The notes under the pieces were generated by a model. The model made no database searches. It was not told the DNA's origin and saw only the letters and a program-made list of their open reading frames with translations. The translations under genes were made by a program, and so were the position numbers. A stretch of 64,000 bases of DNA from Pseudomonadota bacterium. Its GTDB lineage: Bacteria; Pseudomonadota; Alphaproteobacteria; Rhizobiales; Xanthobacteraceae. Within the stretch, counting starts at the first letter, position 1, and the number at the start of each line of letters is the position of its first letter. Shown here in pieces: positions 25,809 through 33,205 of this stretch. The stretch lies in contig JAEWIX010000008.1 of the NCBI GenBank assembly GCA_023386885.1, positions 1 through 64,000 on the forward strand, read 5' to 3'.

Positions 25809-26951
25809 ATGCCAAGCGTGCGTTCATTCGGAGCAGGTCGGGCCCTCGCCCATGCCGTCGTCATGGCGTTGTTGGCGCTGACGCTGGCGCTGCCTTGCGG
25901 GCCGGCCTTCGCCACCTCACGCATCAAGGATCTCGCCAACATCGAGGGCGTGCGCCAGAACCAGCTGATCGGCTATGGCCTCGTGGTCGGCCTCAACGGC
26001 ACCGGCGACACCCTCAACAACATCCCCTTCACCAAGCAGTCGCTGCAGGCGATGCTGGAACGCATGGGCGTCAACATTCGCGGCGCCACCATCCGCACCG
26101 GCAACGTCGCCGCGGTGATGGTGACCGGCAACCTGCCCGCCTTCGGCACCCAGGGCACGCGGATGGACGTCACCGTCTCCGCGCTCGGCGACGCCAAGAG
26201 CCTGCAGGGCGGCACGCTGCTGGTGACGCCGCTGCTCGGCGCCGACGGCAATGTCTACGCGGTAGCGCAAGGTTCGCTCGCCATCGGCGGCTTTTCGGCT
26301 GAAGGCGCCGCCGCCAGCATCACCAAGGGCGTGCCGACCAACGGCCGCATCGTCAATGGCGCCATCATCGAACGTGAAATCGAGTTTGCGTTGAACCGGC
26401 TGCCCAATGTGCGCCTCGCGCTGCGCAACGCCGACTTCACCACCGCCAAGCGCATCGCCGCCGCGGTGAACGACTTCCTCGGCACCAAGACCGCGGAGCC
26501 GATCGATCCCTCCACCGTGCAATTGTCGATCCCGAAGGAATTCAAGGGCAACGTCGTGGCGCTGCTGACCGAGATCGAGCAGTTGCAGGTCGAGCCCGAC
26601 ACCGTCGCCAAGATCGTCATCGACGAGCGCTCCGGCATCATCGTGATGGGCCGCGATGTGCGCGTCGCCACGGTTGCGGTGGCACAGGGCAACCTCACCG
26701 TGTCGATTTCCGAGAGCCCGCAGGTCAGCCAGCCCAACCCGCTATCGCGCGGCCGCACACGGGTGACGCCGAACACCGCGATCGGCGTGCAGGAGGAAGG
26801 CAAGAAACTGGCGCTGGTGAAGGACGGCGTCTCGTTGCAGCAACTGGTCGACGGCCTCAACGGCCTCGGCATCGGCCCGCGCGACCTGATCGGCATCCTG
26901 CAAGCGATCAAGGCGGCCGGCGCCATCGAAGCCGACATCGAGGTGATGTGA
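25809..26951 (+). CDS. flgI: P-ring protein FlgI
   Basis: Predicted 380 residues. A signal peptide (VVMALLALTLALPCGPAFA) precedes TSRIKDLANIEGVRQNQLIG. The body matches FlgI throughout (GYGLVVGLNGTGDTLNNIPF, NVAAVMVTGNLPAFGTQGTR, GIIVMGRDVRVATVAVAQGN, C-terminal LQQLVDGLNGLGIGPRDLIG). FlgI forms the periplasmic P-ring. GGGGAG precedes the ATG at 25809. The stop overlaps the flgJ start (TGATG). Confidence 0.97.
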   Translation: MPSVRSFGAGRALAHAVVMALLALTLALPCGPAFATSRIKDLANIEGVRQNQLIGYGLVVGLNGTGDTLNNIPFTKQSLQAMLERMGVNIRGATIRTGNVAAVMVTGNLPAFGTQGTRMDVTVSALGDAKSLQGGTLLVTPLLGADGNVYAVAQGSLAIGGFSAEGAAASITKGVPTNGRIVNGAIIEREIEFALNRLPNVRLALRNADFTTAKRIAAAVNDFLGTKTAEPIDPSTVQLSIPKEFKGNVVALLTEIEQLQVEPDTVAKIVIDERSGIIVMGRDVRVATVAVAQGNLTVSISESPQVSQPNPLSRGRTRVTPNTAIGVQEEGKKLALVKDGVSLQQLVDGLNGLGIGPRDLIGILQAIKAAGAIEADIEVM

Positions 26952-27283
26952 TGAACGGCTTCGCCCCCGCCGCGCACGCCAACACACATCCGAGCCGCGA
27001 CATCGCATTCGAGCAGGCGCTGGCGAAGACCTCGCCGGAATCGCAAGCCAAGGCGAAAGCAACCGCGCAGGACTTCGAGGCGATGTTTCTCAACACGATG
27101 TTCGCGCAGATGACCAGCGGCTTGAAAGGCGAAGGCCCGTTCGGCGACACGCCCGGCACCGGCGTGTGGCGCGCGATGCAGACCGAACAATATTCGCGCT
27201 CGTTCGCACAGGCCGGCGGCATCGGCATCTCCAGCGACATCTACCGCACCCTGATCCTACAACAGGCCAACAACGTCGGCTAA
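26951..27283 (+). CDS. flgJ: Rod-binding protein, FlgJ N-terminal domain only
   Basis: Predicted 110 residues. The core (KAKATAQDFEAMFLNTMFAQ, then TPGTGVWRAMQTEQYSRSFA) is the rod-binding part of FlgJ. The C-terminal muramidase domain of enteric FlgJ is absent, as usual in alphaproteobacteria, where a separate hydrolase opens the peptidoglycan. It caps the growing rod. Translation is coupled to flgI through TGATG. Confidence 0.92.
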   Translation: MNGFAPAAHANTHPSRDIAFEQALAKTSPESQAKAKATAQDFEAMFLNTMFAQMTSGLKGEGPFGDTPGTGVWRAMQTEQYSRSFAQAGGIGISSDIYRTLILQQANNVG

Positions 27284-27297
27284 CATCGAGGCATTCC

Positions 27298-27765
27298 ATG
27301 CACCGCCAACAGCAATCGCCGGCGCCATCGGCCATCGACCCGCAACGGCTCGCGGCGGAGATGGTCGACGTCATGACCGCGCTGTTCGACGTCGTCGAAC
27401 GCGAGACGGAGCTGGTGCGCGCGGGTCATGTTCGCGACGCCATGGCGCTGGAAGCGGACAAGTCCACGTTGTCGCGGCGCTACGCCGGCCTCGTATCTGC
27501 GCTCAAGGCGAACCAGCAACATCTGCGCGCTGTCGCGCCCGATCTGCTGACCACGTTGCAGCGTCAGCACGAGACGTTCCGCGCGATGCTGCAAGTCAAC
27601 CTCACGGTGCTGGCGACGGCCCACGCCGTTTCCGAAGGCGTGGTGCGCGGGGTCAACACCGAGGTGCAGCGCCGCAACATGCCGCAGACCTACACCGCCA
27701 GCGGACAACGTGCGGCACCCGGCCCGCGCAACATCACGCCGATCGCGGTCAGTCGGTCGTTGTAA
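27298..27765 (+). CDS. FlgN-like flagellar chaperone
   Basis: Predicted 155 residues, mostly alpha-helical. VDVMTALFDVVERETELVRAGHVRDAMALE and KSTLSRRYAGLVSALKANQQ resemble the FlgN/FlgN-like fold, whose members keep FlgK and FlgL export-competent. GAGG precedes the ATG at 27298. It lies 14 bases after flgJ in the flgI operon. The substrates are encoded 4-7 kb away (flgK, flgL). Confidence 0.75.
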   Translation: MHRQQQSPAPSAIDPQRLAAEMVDVMTALFDVVERETELVRAGHVRDAMALEADKSTLSRRYAGLVSALKANQQHLRAVAPDLLTTLQRQHETFRAMLQVNLTVLATAHAVSEGVVRGVNTEVQRRNMPQTYTASGQRAAPGPRNITPIAVSRSL

Positions 27766-27796
27766 GTAATAAGCTGAGGATTGCGCGGATCGTTCG

Positions 27797-27823
27797 TTTT
27801 GTGCGCTGACTAACAGCACAAAA
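27797..27823 (+). terminator. Hairpin after the flgI operon
   Basis: Eight-base perfect arms TTTTGTGC and GCACAAAA enclose an 11-base loop, 31 bases after the flgN-like stop. No T-run follows, so its role as terminator is uncertain. Confidence 0.4.
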
Positions 27824-27825
27824 TA

Positions 27826-27958
27826 CGTCGTCCCTGCGAAGGCTGGGACCCATACCCCCTGACATCAATCGCTATCGGAAGTGTTCGCCAAGAATCACGA
27901 ACGCTGTACGCATCACGAGCGACACGGCGTATGGCTCCCCGCCTGCGCGGGGACGACG
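27826..27958. repeat. Palindromic intergenic element A
   Basis: Outer arms CGTCGTCCC (27826-27834) and GGGACGACG (27950-27958) enclose inner arms CCATAC (27850-27855) and GTATGG (27929-27934), plus a CCCCGCCTGCGCGGGG hairpin. The sequence type (reading like CGTCGTCCCTGCGAAGGCTG) is familiar from dispersed palindromes in Bradyrhizobium-group genomes. It fills most of the 376-base gap 27766-28141, with nothing coding seen. Confidence 0.65.
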
Positions 27959-28141
27959 CTGAGATTTTTGATCCTGCATTTCATTCTGCCCACGCGCAAC
28001 AACAACACATTTGAATCAAACCACCGCAAGTATCGAAGCCGCCCGTTCATCGCGTTCCCTAACGCGGTGTTGAGAGACGGCGGATAAGCTTGCCTGCAGA
28101 GAGGGGTTGGGATTTGACTCACAGCACGCCAGGAGGCTGCC

Positions 28142-28507
28142 ATGGGTATGGATTTCAACATCAAGCCGGCTGGGGCGCCGGCCGTGGTTTCGTTCGTGCA
28201 ACCCGTGGGCGATGCCGCCCGCGACGCCGTCGCTACGCAACTCCCCGCCAGCCAGACCATTACGGCGGCGGATGTTTCGGCGCGCGTCCGCAACGATTCG
28301 ACCGGCGCGAATGCCGGCACCTCGCACCAGACCGTGTTCGATCGCGATGCCGCATCGATGGTCTATCAGGTCGTCGATAACCGGACGAGCATCGTGGTGC
28401 GGCAATTTCCGGATGAAGCGATGCTACGGCGTCGCGCCTACTTCCGCGCGATGGATATGCTCAAGGATGAACAGCTGCGTGAACCCGCCGCCGACAGGAC
28501 GGCGTGA
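28142..28507 (+). CDS. FlaG-like flagellar protein
   Basis: Predicted 121 residues with a strong ribosome site (AGGAGG, five bases before the ATG). The N-terminal half is low-complexity. The C-terminal half (DRDAASMVYQVVDNRTSIVV, then RQFPDEAMLRRRAYFRAMD) matches the FlaG pattern in which a short beta hairpin is followed by a Pro-containing helix. FlaG proteins influence filament length by an unclear route. It stands alone between the flgI operon and the flagellin region and has its own terminator. Confidence 0.6.
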   Translation: MGMDFNIKPAGAPAVVSFVQPVGDAARDAVATQLPASQTITAADVSARVRNDSTGANAGTSHQTVFDRDAASMVYQVVDNRTSIVVRQFPDEAMLRRRAYFRAMDMLKDEQLREPAADRTA

Positions 28508-28532
28508 TATTTTTCCGCATGTCGAGAAAGCA

Positions 28533-28564
28533 AAATGCCCGGACTTGATCCGGGCATTTCTTTA
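28533..28564 (+). terminator. Terminator of the FlaG-like gene
   Basis: Eleven-base perfect arms AAATGCCCGGA and TCCGGGCATTT enclose CTTGA and are followed by CTTTATC. It could also serve the convergent gene at 28600. Confidence 0.85.
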
Positions 28565-28599
28565 TCGTTCCGATTGACGGATGCGGGTGCGCGGCTTGA

Positions 28600-28974
28600 T
28601 CAGCGCGTCATCTGCGCTTTCTCAAGCGTCGAGACCCCGGTGACGGGATTGGTGGCGACGGTGGCGATCTGCGCACTGTCCTGCCCGTCGGCATTCTTCC
28701 CGACCAGCATGAACTTGGAGTCACCGATGCGGAACGAACTGTCGCGGATCAGCACGTCCTGATACTTGACCGTCGTTCCGTTGGTGTACTTCACCTTGGC
28801 GCGGAAGCCGTTGACGTTCGTGATCGACACCTCGAACTTGCTGCCGTTGGCATACTGCCCCTTCCAACTCCCCTCGTATTTCTCGGCATCGACCGGAACG
28901 TATTTCGCGTTGGACGGCACCGCGCCGCCCACCGTGACGTAGTTCGACGAGATGATGTTCCAGATATCGGCCAT
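28600..28974 (-). CDS. Unknown protein in the flaF operon
   Basis: Predicted 124 residues, beginning MADIWNIISSNYVTVGG. The middle is a beta-rich domain (YEGSWKGQYANGSKFEVSIT, then FRAKVKYTNGTTVKYQDVLI), similar in flavour to small lipocalin-like or carbohydrate-binding folds. I see no signal peptide and no cysteine. It starts 17 bases after flaF on the same strand, so it is probably co-transcribed with it. I do not recognise the family. Location beside flagellin suggests a flagellum-linked or secreted role, which is inference. Confidence 0.65.
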   Translation of the reverse strand: MADIWNIISSNYVTVGGAVPSNAKYVPVDAEKYEGSWKGQYANGSKFEVSITNVNGFRAKVKYTNGTTVKYQDVLIRDSSFRIGDSKFMLVGKNADGQDSAQIATVATNPVTGVSTLEKAQMTR

Positions 28975-28991
28975 GGCGATCCGTTCAGCGC

Positions 28992-29360
28992 TCAGGCGCG
29001 GCCGGACAGGCCGGCGGCGATGTTGCAGTTGATATCGATCAGCGACTTGAGTTTCGCGGGATCCGGGTTGGTCTGCATCTCGACCGTCTGCTTCAGGACG
29101 AATACGCCGATGTTCGCAATGTTCTGGCGGATTTCTAGCGTCTGCTCGCTGTCGTTGCTTTCCACCGCGCTCATGAAAATCGACCACAGCCGGCGATTGA
29201 ACAGCAATGCCTCATGCATGCTCTTGTCCGGGCCGGTCCAGTTGGTCTGCACTTCCTGCAGTTGTCGGGCTGCCTTCAGCAGCGCCTGTGCTTCGATATC
29301 GCGGGGAGACGCGGTGGTTTGCGACGTGCGGGCGTAGGCGGAAGCAGCGGCGTTGGACAT
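28992..29360 (-). CDS. flaF: Flagellin regulator/chaperone FlaF
   Basis: Predicted 122 residues. It matches FlaF across its length (AYARTSQTTASPRDIEAQALL, LLFNRRLWSIFMSAVESND, LEIRQNIANIGVFVLKQTVE, LKSLIDINCNIAAGLSG). In Caulobacter FlaF promotes flagellin secretion and opposes FlbT. It sits between flagellin and the unknown gene at 28600, separated from fliC by a terminator, so it has its own promoter in 29361-29509. Confidence 0.94.
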   Translation of the reverse strand: MSNAAASAYARTSQTTASPRDIEAQALLKAARQLQEVQTNWTGPDKSMHEALLFNRRLWSIFMSAVESNDSEQTLEIRQNIANIGVFVLKQTVEMQTNPDPAKLKSLIDINCNIAAGLSGRA

Positions 29361-29509
29361 TCACGACCTCAATGGGATTCGCTGAAAAACAAGGCAGACA
29401 GAGCCCTACTCTAGTACGCCCCCCGTTTAGATATGGTTACTTGCTGTTTTCAAGTGTGTCTTAATACGGGCACGTTCTGTTCAAATCCGATATCGCGACG
29501 TGTGGCTTA

Positions 29510-29541
29510 AAACAAAAACGGCGGGGTTGCCCCCGCCGTTT
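29510..29541 (-). terminator. Terminator of fliC
   Basis: Eleven-base arms AAACGGCGGGG and CCCCGCCGTTT enclose a four-base loop. The minus strand continues GTTTTTGTTTT, a strong T-run. It lies 25 bases after the flagellin stop. Confidence 0.92.
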
Positions 29542-29565
29542 CCGTCTTCAGATGGTTGGCTTCGC

Positions 29566-30819
29566 TTAGCGGAGCAGCTGCAGCACGCTCTGCTGCGACT
29601 GGTTCGCCAGCGCCAGCGCGGACACCGCGATCGACTGGCGGGTCGACAGCGCCTGGCTGTTCGCCGCTTCCTCGTTGGTGTCGGCCAGCGTCAGGTTCGA
29701 CGCACCGGTCTGCAGCACGTTGATCAGGTTCTTGTTGAAGTCCTGACGGATCTGCACGATCGACAGATTCGAACCGAAGGTCGAAGCCTGCGAGCGCAGC
29801 GTGCTGGACGCGTCGTTGAGCGAGTCCAGAACCGCGTTGGTGTTGGCGTTGTCAAGGAAGTCGGTGCCGGCGGTCAGCGACTTCAGGCCAAGTCCGTCCG
29901 GGTCGAAGGTCACGCCCTGGATCGTCAGGGTGGACTTGCCGGTTTCGTTGAACACCAGCTTGAGCTGGTCGCCGTTGAGCAGGTTGATGCCGTTGAACGA
30001 CGAGTCCTGCGCGGTGGTCTTGATCTGATCGATCACCGCGTTGTACTGCGAGATCAGGCCGGCGCGGGTGTTCTGCGAGTTCACGTCGGCAACCGGCGTA
30101 CCTGCGGTGACGTCGGCCGTACCGCCAGTGGCAGTCAAACCAAGCGTATTGGTCGTCGCGGCGGCAGCAATCGTCTGCGACGCGTGGTCGTTGGTGGACG
30201 TGAAGGTCAGCGTCTTGTTGTCGGTCAACGCGGCAGTCACTCCGACGCCAGCGGCCGACAACGCCTTGTTCAGGTCGTCCAGGCTCTTGACGGTCGCAGT
30301 GCCGGCAGAAGCGTCATACGCCACGGCCGTACCGCCAACGGTGATCGCAACGCTGGTGCCATCCGCCTTGGCGAAGGTCATGACCGCGGCATCGAGCTTG
30401 CTGCCCGTCGCGCCGCCGCCGCCGGTGAGGTCGGCCGCCGTCGCACCACCCGCGGTTTCGTCGCCGGTGCCGGTGCCGACAACGGTCGCGCTGGCCTTCG
30501 CCGAATATCCCGACGGAGCCTGCAGAGCCTGGTTGGCGATCGACTTCGCGGTGTCGACGAGCTTCTGGATCGAGGTGATGCCCTGGTTGGCAGCCTGCAG
30601 CACCTGCACGCCGTTGCCGATCGAGTCGAGCAGATTGTTGATGTCGTTGGACCGGTTGTTGAGGCCCTGCGCGGTGAAGAAGTTGGTCGGGTTGTCGAGC
30701 GCCGAGTTGACCTTGTTGCCGGTGGCAAGGCGGTTCTGCGTGGTGGAGAGCAGATCGGCGGTGGACTGGAGGGAGAGGAGGTTCTGGCGCACGGACGCCG
30801 AGAGAACGATACCTGACAT
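29566..30819 (-). CDS. fliC: Flagellin
   Basis: Predicted 417 residues. The conserved N-terminal D0/D1 region is MSGIVLSASVRQNLLSLQST to about residue 110 and the C-terminal region runs from about 330 (VLDSLNDASSTLRSQASTFG) to QSQQSVLQLLR. The centre (about 115-300) is a variable Thr/Ala/Gly-rich insert (TGTGDETAGGATAADLTGGG) that would be surface-exposed. I chose the ATG at 30819 since AAAGG lies 7 bases upstream and MSGIVLSAS is the usual start; a start at 30825 is too close to the site. Only one flagellin gene is seen in the window. Confidence 0.97.
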   Translation of the reverse strand: MSGIVLSASVRQNLLSLQSTADLLSTTQNRLATGNKVNSALDNPTNFFTAQGLNNRSNDINNLLDSIGNGVQVLQAANQGITSIQKLVDTAKSIANQALQAPSGYSAKASATVVGTGTGDETAGGATAADLTGGGGATGSKLDAAVMTFAKADGTSVAITVGGTAVAYDASAGTATVKSLDDLNKALSAAGVGVTAALTDNKTLTFTSTNDHASQTIAAAATTNTLGLTATGGTADVTAGTPVADVNSQNTRAGLISQYNAVIDQIKTTAQDSSFNGINLLNGDQLKLVFNETGKSTLTIQGVTFDPDGLGLKSLTAGTDFLDNANTNAVLDSLNDASSTLRSQASTFGSNLSIVQIRQDFNKNLINVLQTGASNLTLADTNEEAANSQALSTRQSIAVSALALANQSQQSVLQLLR

Positions 30820-31053
30820 TGTCATACCTTTCTGGTGTGAACGAGAGTGTGCGTATCGCCGATCTTTTCCATCGGACAACTCCAGCACACTGGAACCAAG
30901 ACTCTAAAAAAACATGAACCGGCGATGTGCATTTCGATCGACCCCGCAACGCGCTTTTCGAGTCCCGCCGGCCTCATCGAGCAGCCCGTCGTGTCGATGC
31001 CTTTGTGAACGCTGCATATTTCCGCCATCCCTCATGACGGCGGGCGCCATGCC

Positions 31054-31072
31054 TTAACGAAGCGTTAACCAC
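31054..31072 (+). promoter_or_regulatory. Candidate CtrA box between fliC and flbT (perfect)
   Basis: TTAACGAAGCGTTAACCAC has TTAA-N7-TTAA with CCA extension. It lies 104 bases before flbT and 235 bases before fliC, which diverge. It is the only strong recognisable signal in the 356-base gap 30820-31175. Confidence 0.65.
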
Positions 31073-31175
31073 GATCGGAAAGGATCGGGATGTCGGTTTG
31101 AATACGGACGCTGTTTCGGTTTGCTTGCGGCGTCGCCCGCGTCACCGGTCCCGCGACACAGACAGGAGAATGAAC

Positions 31176-31601
31176 ATGGCGCTGAAGGTCGAGCTTCGCC
31201 CGCACGAGCGGATCATCATCGGCGCCTGCGTCATCACCAACACAGATCAGCGCGCCAAGCTGTTGATCGAGGGCGATCGCATCCCGATCCTCCGCGAAAA
31301 GGACATCCTGACACCGGAGACCGCCGACACGCCGGCCAAGCTGATCTATCTCTCGGTGCAACTGATGTATCTCGCGCCCGATCCGATGGTGCATCACCCG
31401 ACGTATTTCAACCTGATCAAGGAACTGCTCGGTGCGGCACCGAGTTCGTGGCCGTTCATCGAGGCGATCAACAACTACATCCTCAACGGCGATCTCTATC
31501 ACGCGTTGAAGGAAGCCCGAAAGCTGATCGCGCACGAAGCCAAGCTGCTCGATGATGCGCGTGTGCTGCGAGAGCAGCAGACCGAACGCAAGACCGCCTG
31601 A
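31176..31601 (+). CDS. flbT: Flagellin translational repressor FlbT
   Basis: Predicted 141 residues. It is FlbT throughout (MALKVELRPHERIIIGACVI, AKLLIEGDRIPILREKDIL, YLSVQLMYLAPDPMVHHPTY, LIKELLGAAPSSWPFIEAIN). In Caulobacter FlbT binds the flagellin mRNA leader and destabilises it until the hook is complete. AGGAGA supports the ATG at 31176 rather than the one at 31170. It diverges from fliC, its likely target. Confidence 0.96.
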   Translation: MALKVELRPHERIIIGACVITNTDQRAKLLIEGDRIPILREKDILTPETADTPAKLIYLSVQLMYLAPDPMVHHPTYFNLIKELLGAAPSSWPFIEAINNYILNGDLYHALKEARKLIAHEAKLLDDARVLREQQTERKTA

Positions 31602-31618
31602 TCGTTTCGTTATTGAAT

Positions 31619-31648
31619 AAAAAAGGCCTCCGACATGGAGGCCTTTTT
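31619..31648 (+). terminator. Bidirectional terminator between flbT and flgL
   Basis: Arms AAAAAGGCCTCC and GGAGGCCTTTTT enclose a GACAT loop, with T-runs on both strands. It lies 17 bases after flbT and 35 bases after the convergent flgL stop. Confidence 0.92.
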
Positions 31649-31683
31649 GTTTGCATCAAAACGCTGTTCGCGCCGCCACGTTC

Positions 31684-33198
31684 TTAGAGAAACTTCGCCA
31701 GGCTGAGCTGATACAGCATCGCGGTGGTCTGATAGGACGCCGACAGGCTGGTCTGCAACGCGAGGATTTTCGTTGCGACTTCTTCTTGCGACACACCCTC
31801 GATCGAATCCAGCATCGTCTGCGTCATGGTCTTGACCTGCGCCTGACGATCGCCCGCCGCCTTCATCGCGGTCTGCGCGCCGGCGAAGTCGGCCTGAATG
31901 TCCTCGATGGTCTGCACACCCTGCTGCGGCGACATGTTGAGCGCCACGCGCTGGCTCAGCGCGGTGATCTGCCCGTTGGCATAAGGATCGGACGCTGAGG
32001 TCGTCACCGCCGCATAGACCGCGATATTCTGCAACTCGACGCGGAACGCATCCTCGTTGGCACGCGCGCCATATTGCACCGTGATCGATTGATCGATGCG
32101 TCCCACAGCGGTGCCGCGCGCGGTGTCGGTCGGGCCCTGCGCCGGCTCGCCGGTGTACCACGAGATGGTGTCGGCGGACGTGCCGGCGACAAGGCCCGTC
32201 GCTGAATCCAGCGGCAGGCTCGAGGTGTCGACGCGCATCGGCGGCGAACCGAAGAAACTGTTCGACGCGGCGACGGCCGACGCTGCCACCAGCGAGGTAT
32301 TCGCCAGCGTCTTCACGCCACTCTGCAGCGCCGCCTGCAAATTGTCCGAGGTGGTCGCAGCATCCGCGCCGATCAGGAATTCGCCGGGCTGCGGCGGCGA
32401 TTTCGTCGTCGCCGTCAGCGTCACGCTTTCATTGGTGCCGTCCGGCAAATTGAAGGTGATGGCGATCTTGTCGCCTTCGTTCGGAATGTTTCCGTTCAGA
32501 TCGATGGAGATACCGGCCGGGCTTCCGGTCGGGCCGGTCACCGTCGCGCCGGTCAGCGTCGAACTCACCGCGCTCAGCTTGAGGCCGAACACCGAAGGGT
32601 CCGCATCTTCCGCAAGCGTGATCGGCGACACGCCGGCGCCGGACATGTTCAACCGCCCCATGCCGCTCGCACCGAGATCGGCGGTCTTGCGCTCGGTGAT
32701 GATCTGCGTCAGCCCGGCGCGGGTGCCGTCGGCGCTGCCGTAGAGAATTTCGTCGGCGGTTGCGGTCGGCGGCGTATCCGTTGCGCGGCCGGAAAACAGA
32801 TAGCGATCGCCCGAACGCGTGTTGAGCAATTCGATGGCGTTGGCGAATGCCGACTGCGCCGAGATCTGTCCCGACGTCTGCCCGTTGCTGCCGAGCGCGA
32901 TGGAGGAGCCGTTCGCTGCGGTCTTCACCTGAGTCCCGAGATCGATCAACCCTTGCAGCGACAGGTTGGCGACGTTGATGCGCGTATTGATATTGGTCGC
33001 GGTGTCCGCATAGGCATTGAAGGCGCTGATCTGCGCGCGCAGGCCGACGGCGAGCCCGCGATTGACGCCCTGCCCCGCATAAGTGCTGGAAATCTTGCCG
33101 GTGGCGAGCTGCTCCTGCAGATCGTCCAACTGGCTTTTCAGATTCAGGATTGACGTGCCGATGTAAGAGGTGCGGCTGCCGACGCCATCGATTGCCAT
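31684..33198 (-). CDS. flgL: Hook-filament junction protein FlgL
   Basis: Predicted 504 residues. The flagellin-like N-terminal helix (SRTSYIGTSILNLKSQLDDL QEQLATG-type) and C-terminal helix (TKILALQTSLSASYQTTAML) are conserved, with FLFSGR replaced by RYLFSGRATDTPP at about 135. The large middle domain is alphaproteobacterial. FlgL joins the FlgK junction to the filament. It is the last gene of flgE-flgK-flgL, 7 bases after flgK. Confidence 0.94.
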   Translation of the reverse strand: MAIDGVGSRTSYIGTSILNLKSQLDDLQEQLATGKISSTYAGQGVNRGLAVGLRAQISAFNAYADTATNINTRINVANLSLQGLIDLGTQVKTAANGSSIALGSNGQTSGQISAQSAFANAIELLNTRSGDRYLFSGRATDTPPTATADEILYGSADGTRAGLTQIITERKTADLGASGMGRLNMSGAGVSPITLAEDADPSVFGLKLSAVSSTLTGATVTGPTGSPAGISIDLNGNIPNEGDKIAITFNLPDGTNESVTLTATTKSPPQPGEFLIGADAATTSDNLQAALQSGVKTLANTSLVAASAVAASNSFFGSPPMRVDTSSLPLDSATGLVAGTSADTISWYTGEPAQGPTDTARGTAVGRIDQSITVQYGARANEDAFRVELQNIAVYAAVTTSASDPYANGQITALSQRVALNMSPQQGVQTIEDIQADFAGAQTAMKAAGDRQAQVKTMTQTMLDSIEGVSQEEVATKILALQTSLSASYQTTAMLYQLSLAKFL

Positions 33199-33205
33199 GA
33201 GACCC

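Noticed and set aside
30949..30964. Sigma-54-like GG-N10-GC upstream of fliC
   Set aside because: Only the invariant dinucleotides fit; the flanking bases (CGGGACTCGAAAAGCG) lack the TGGCA and TTGC cores.
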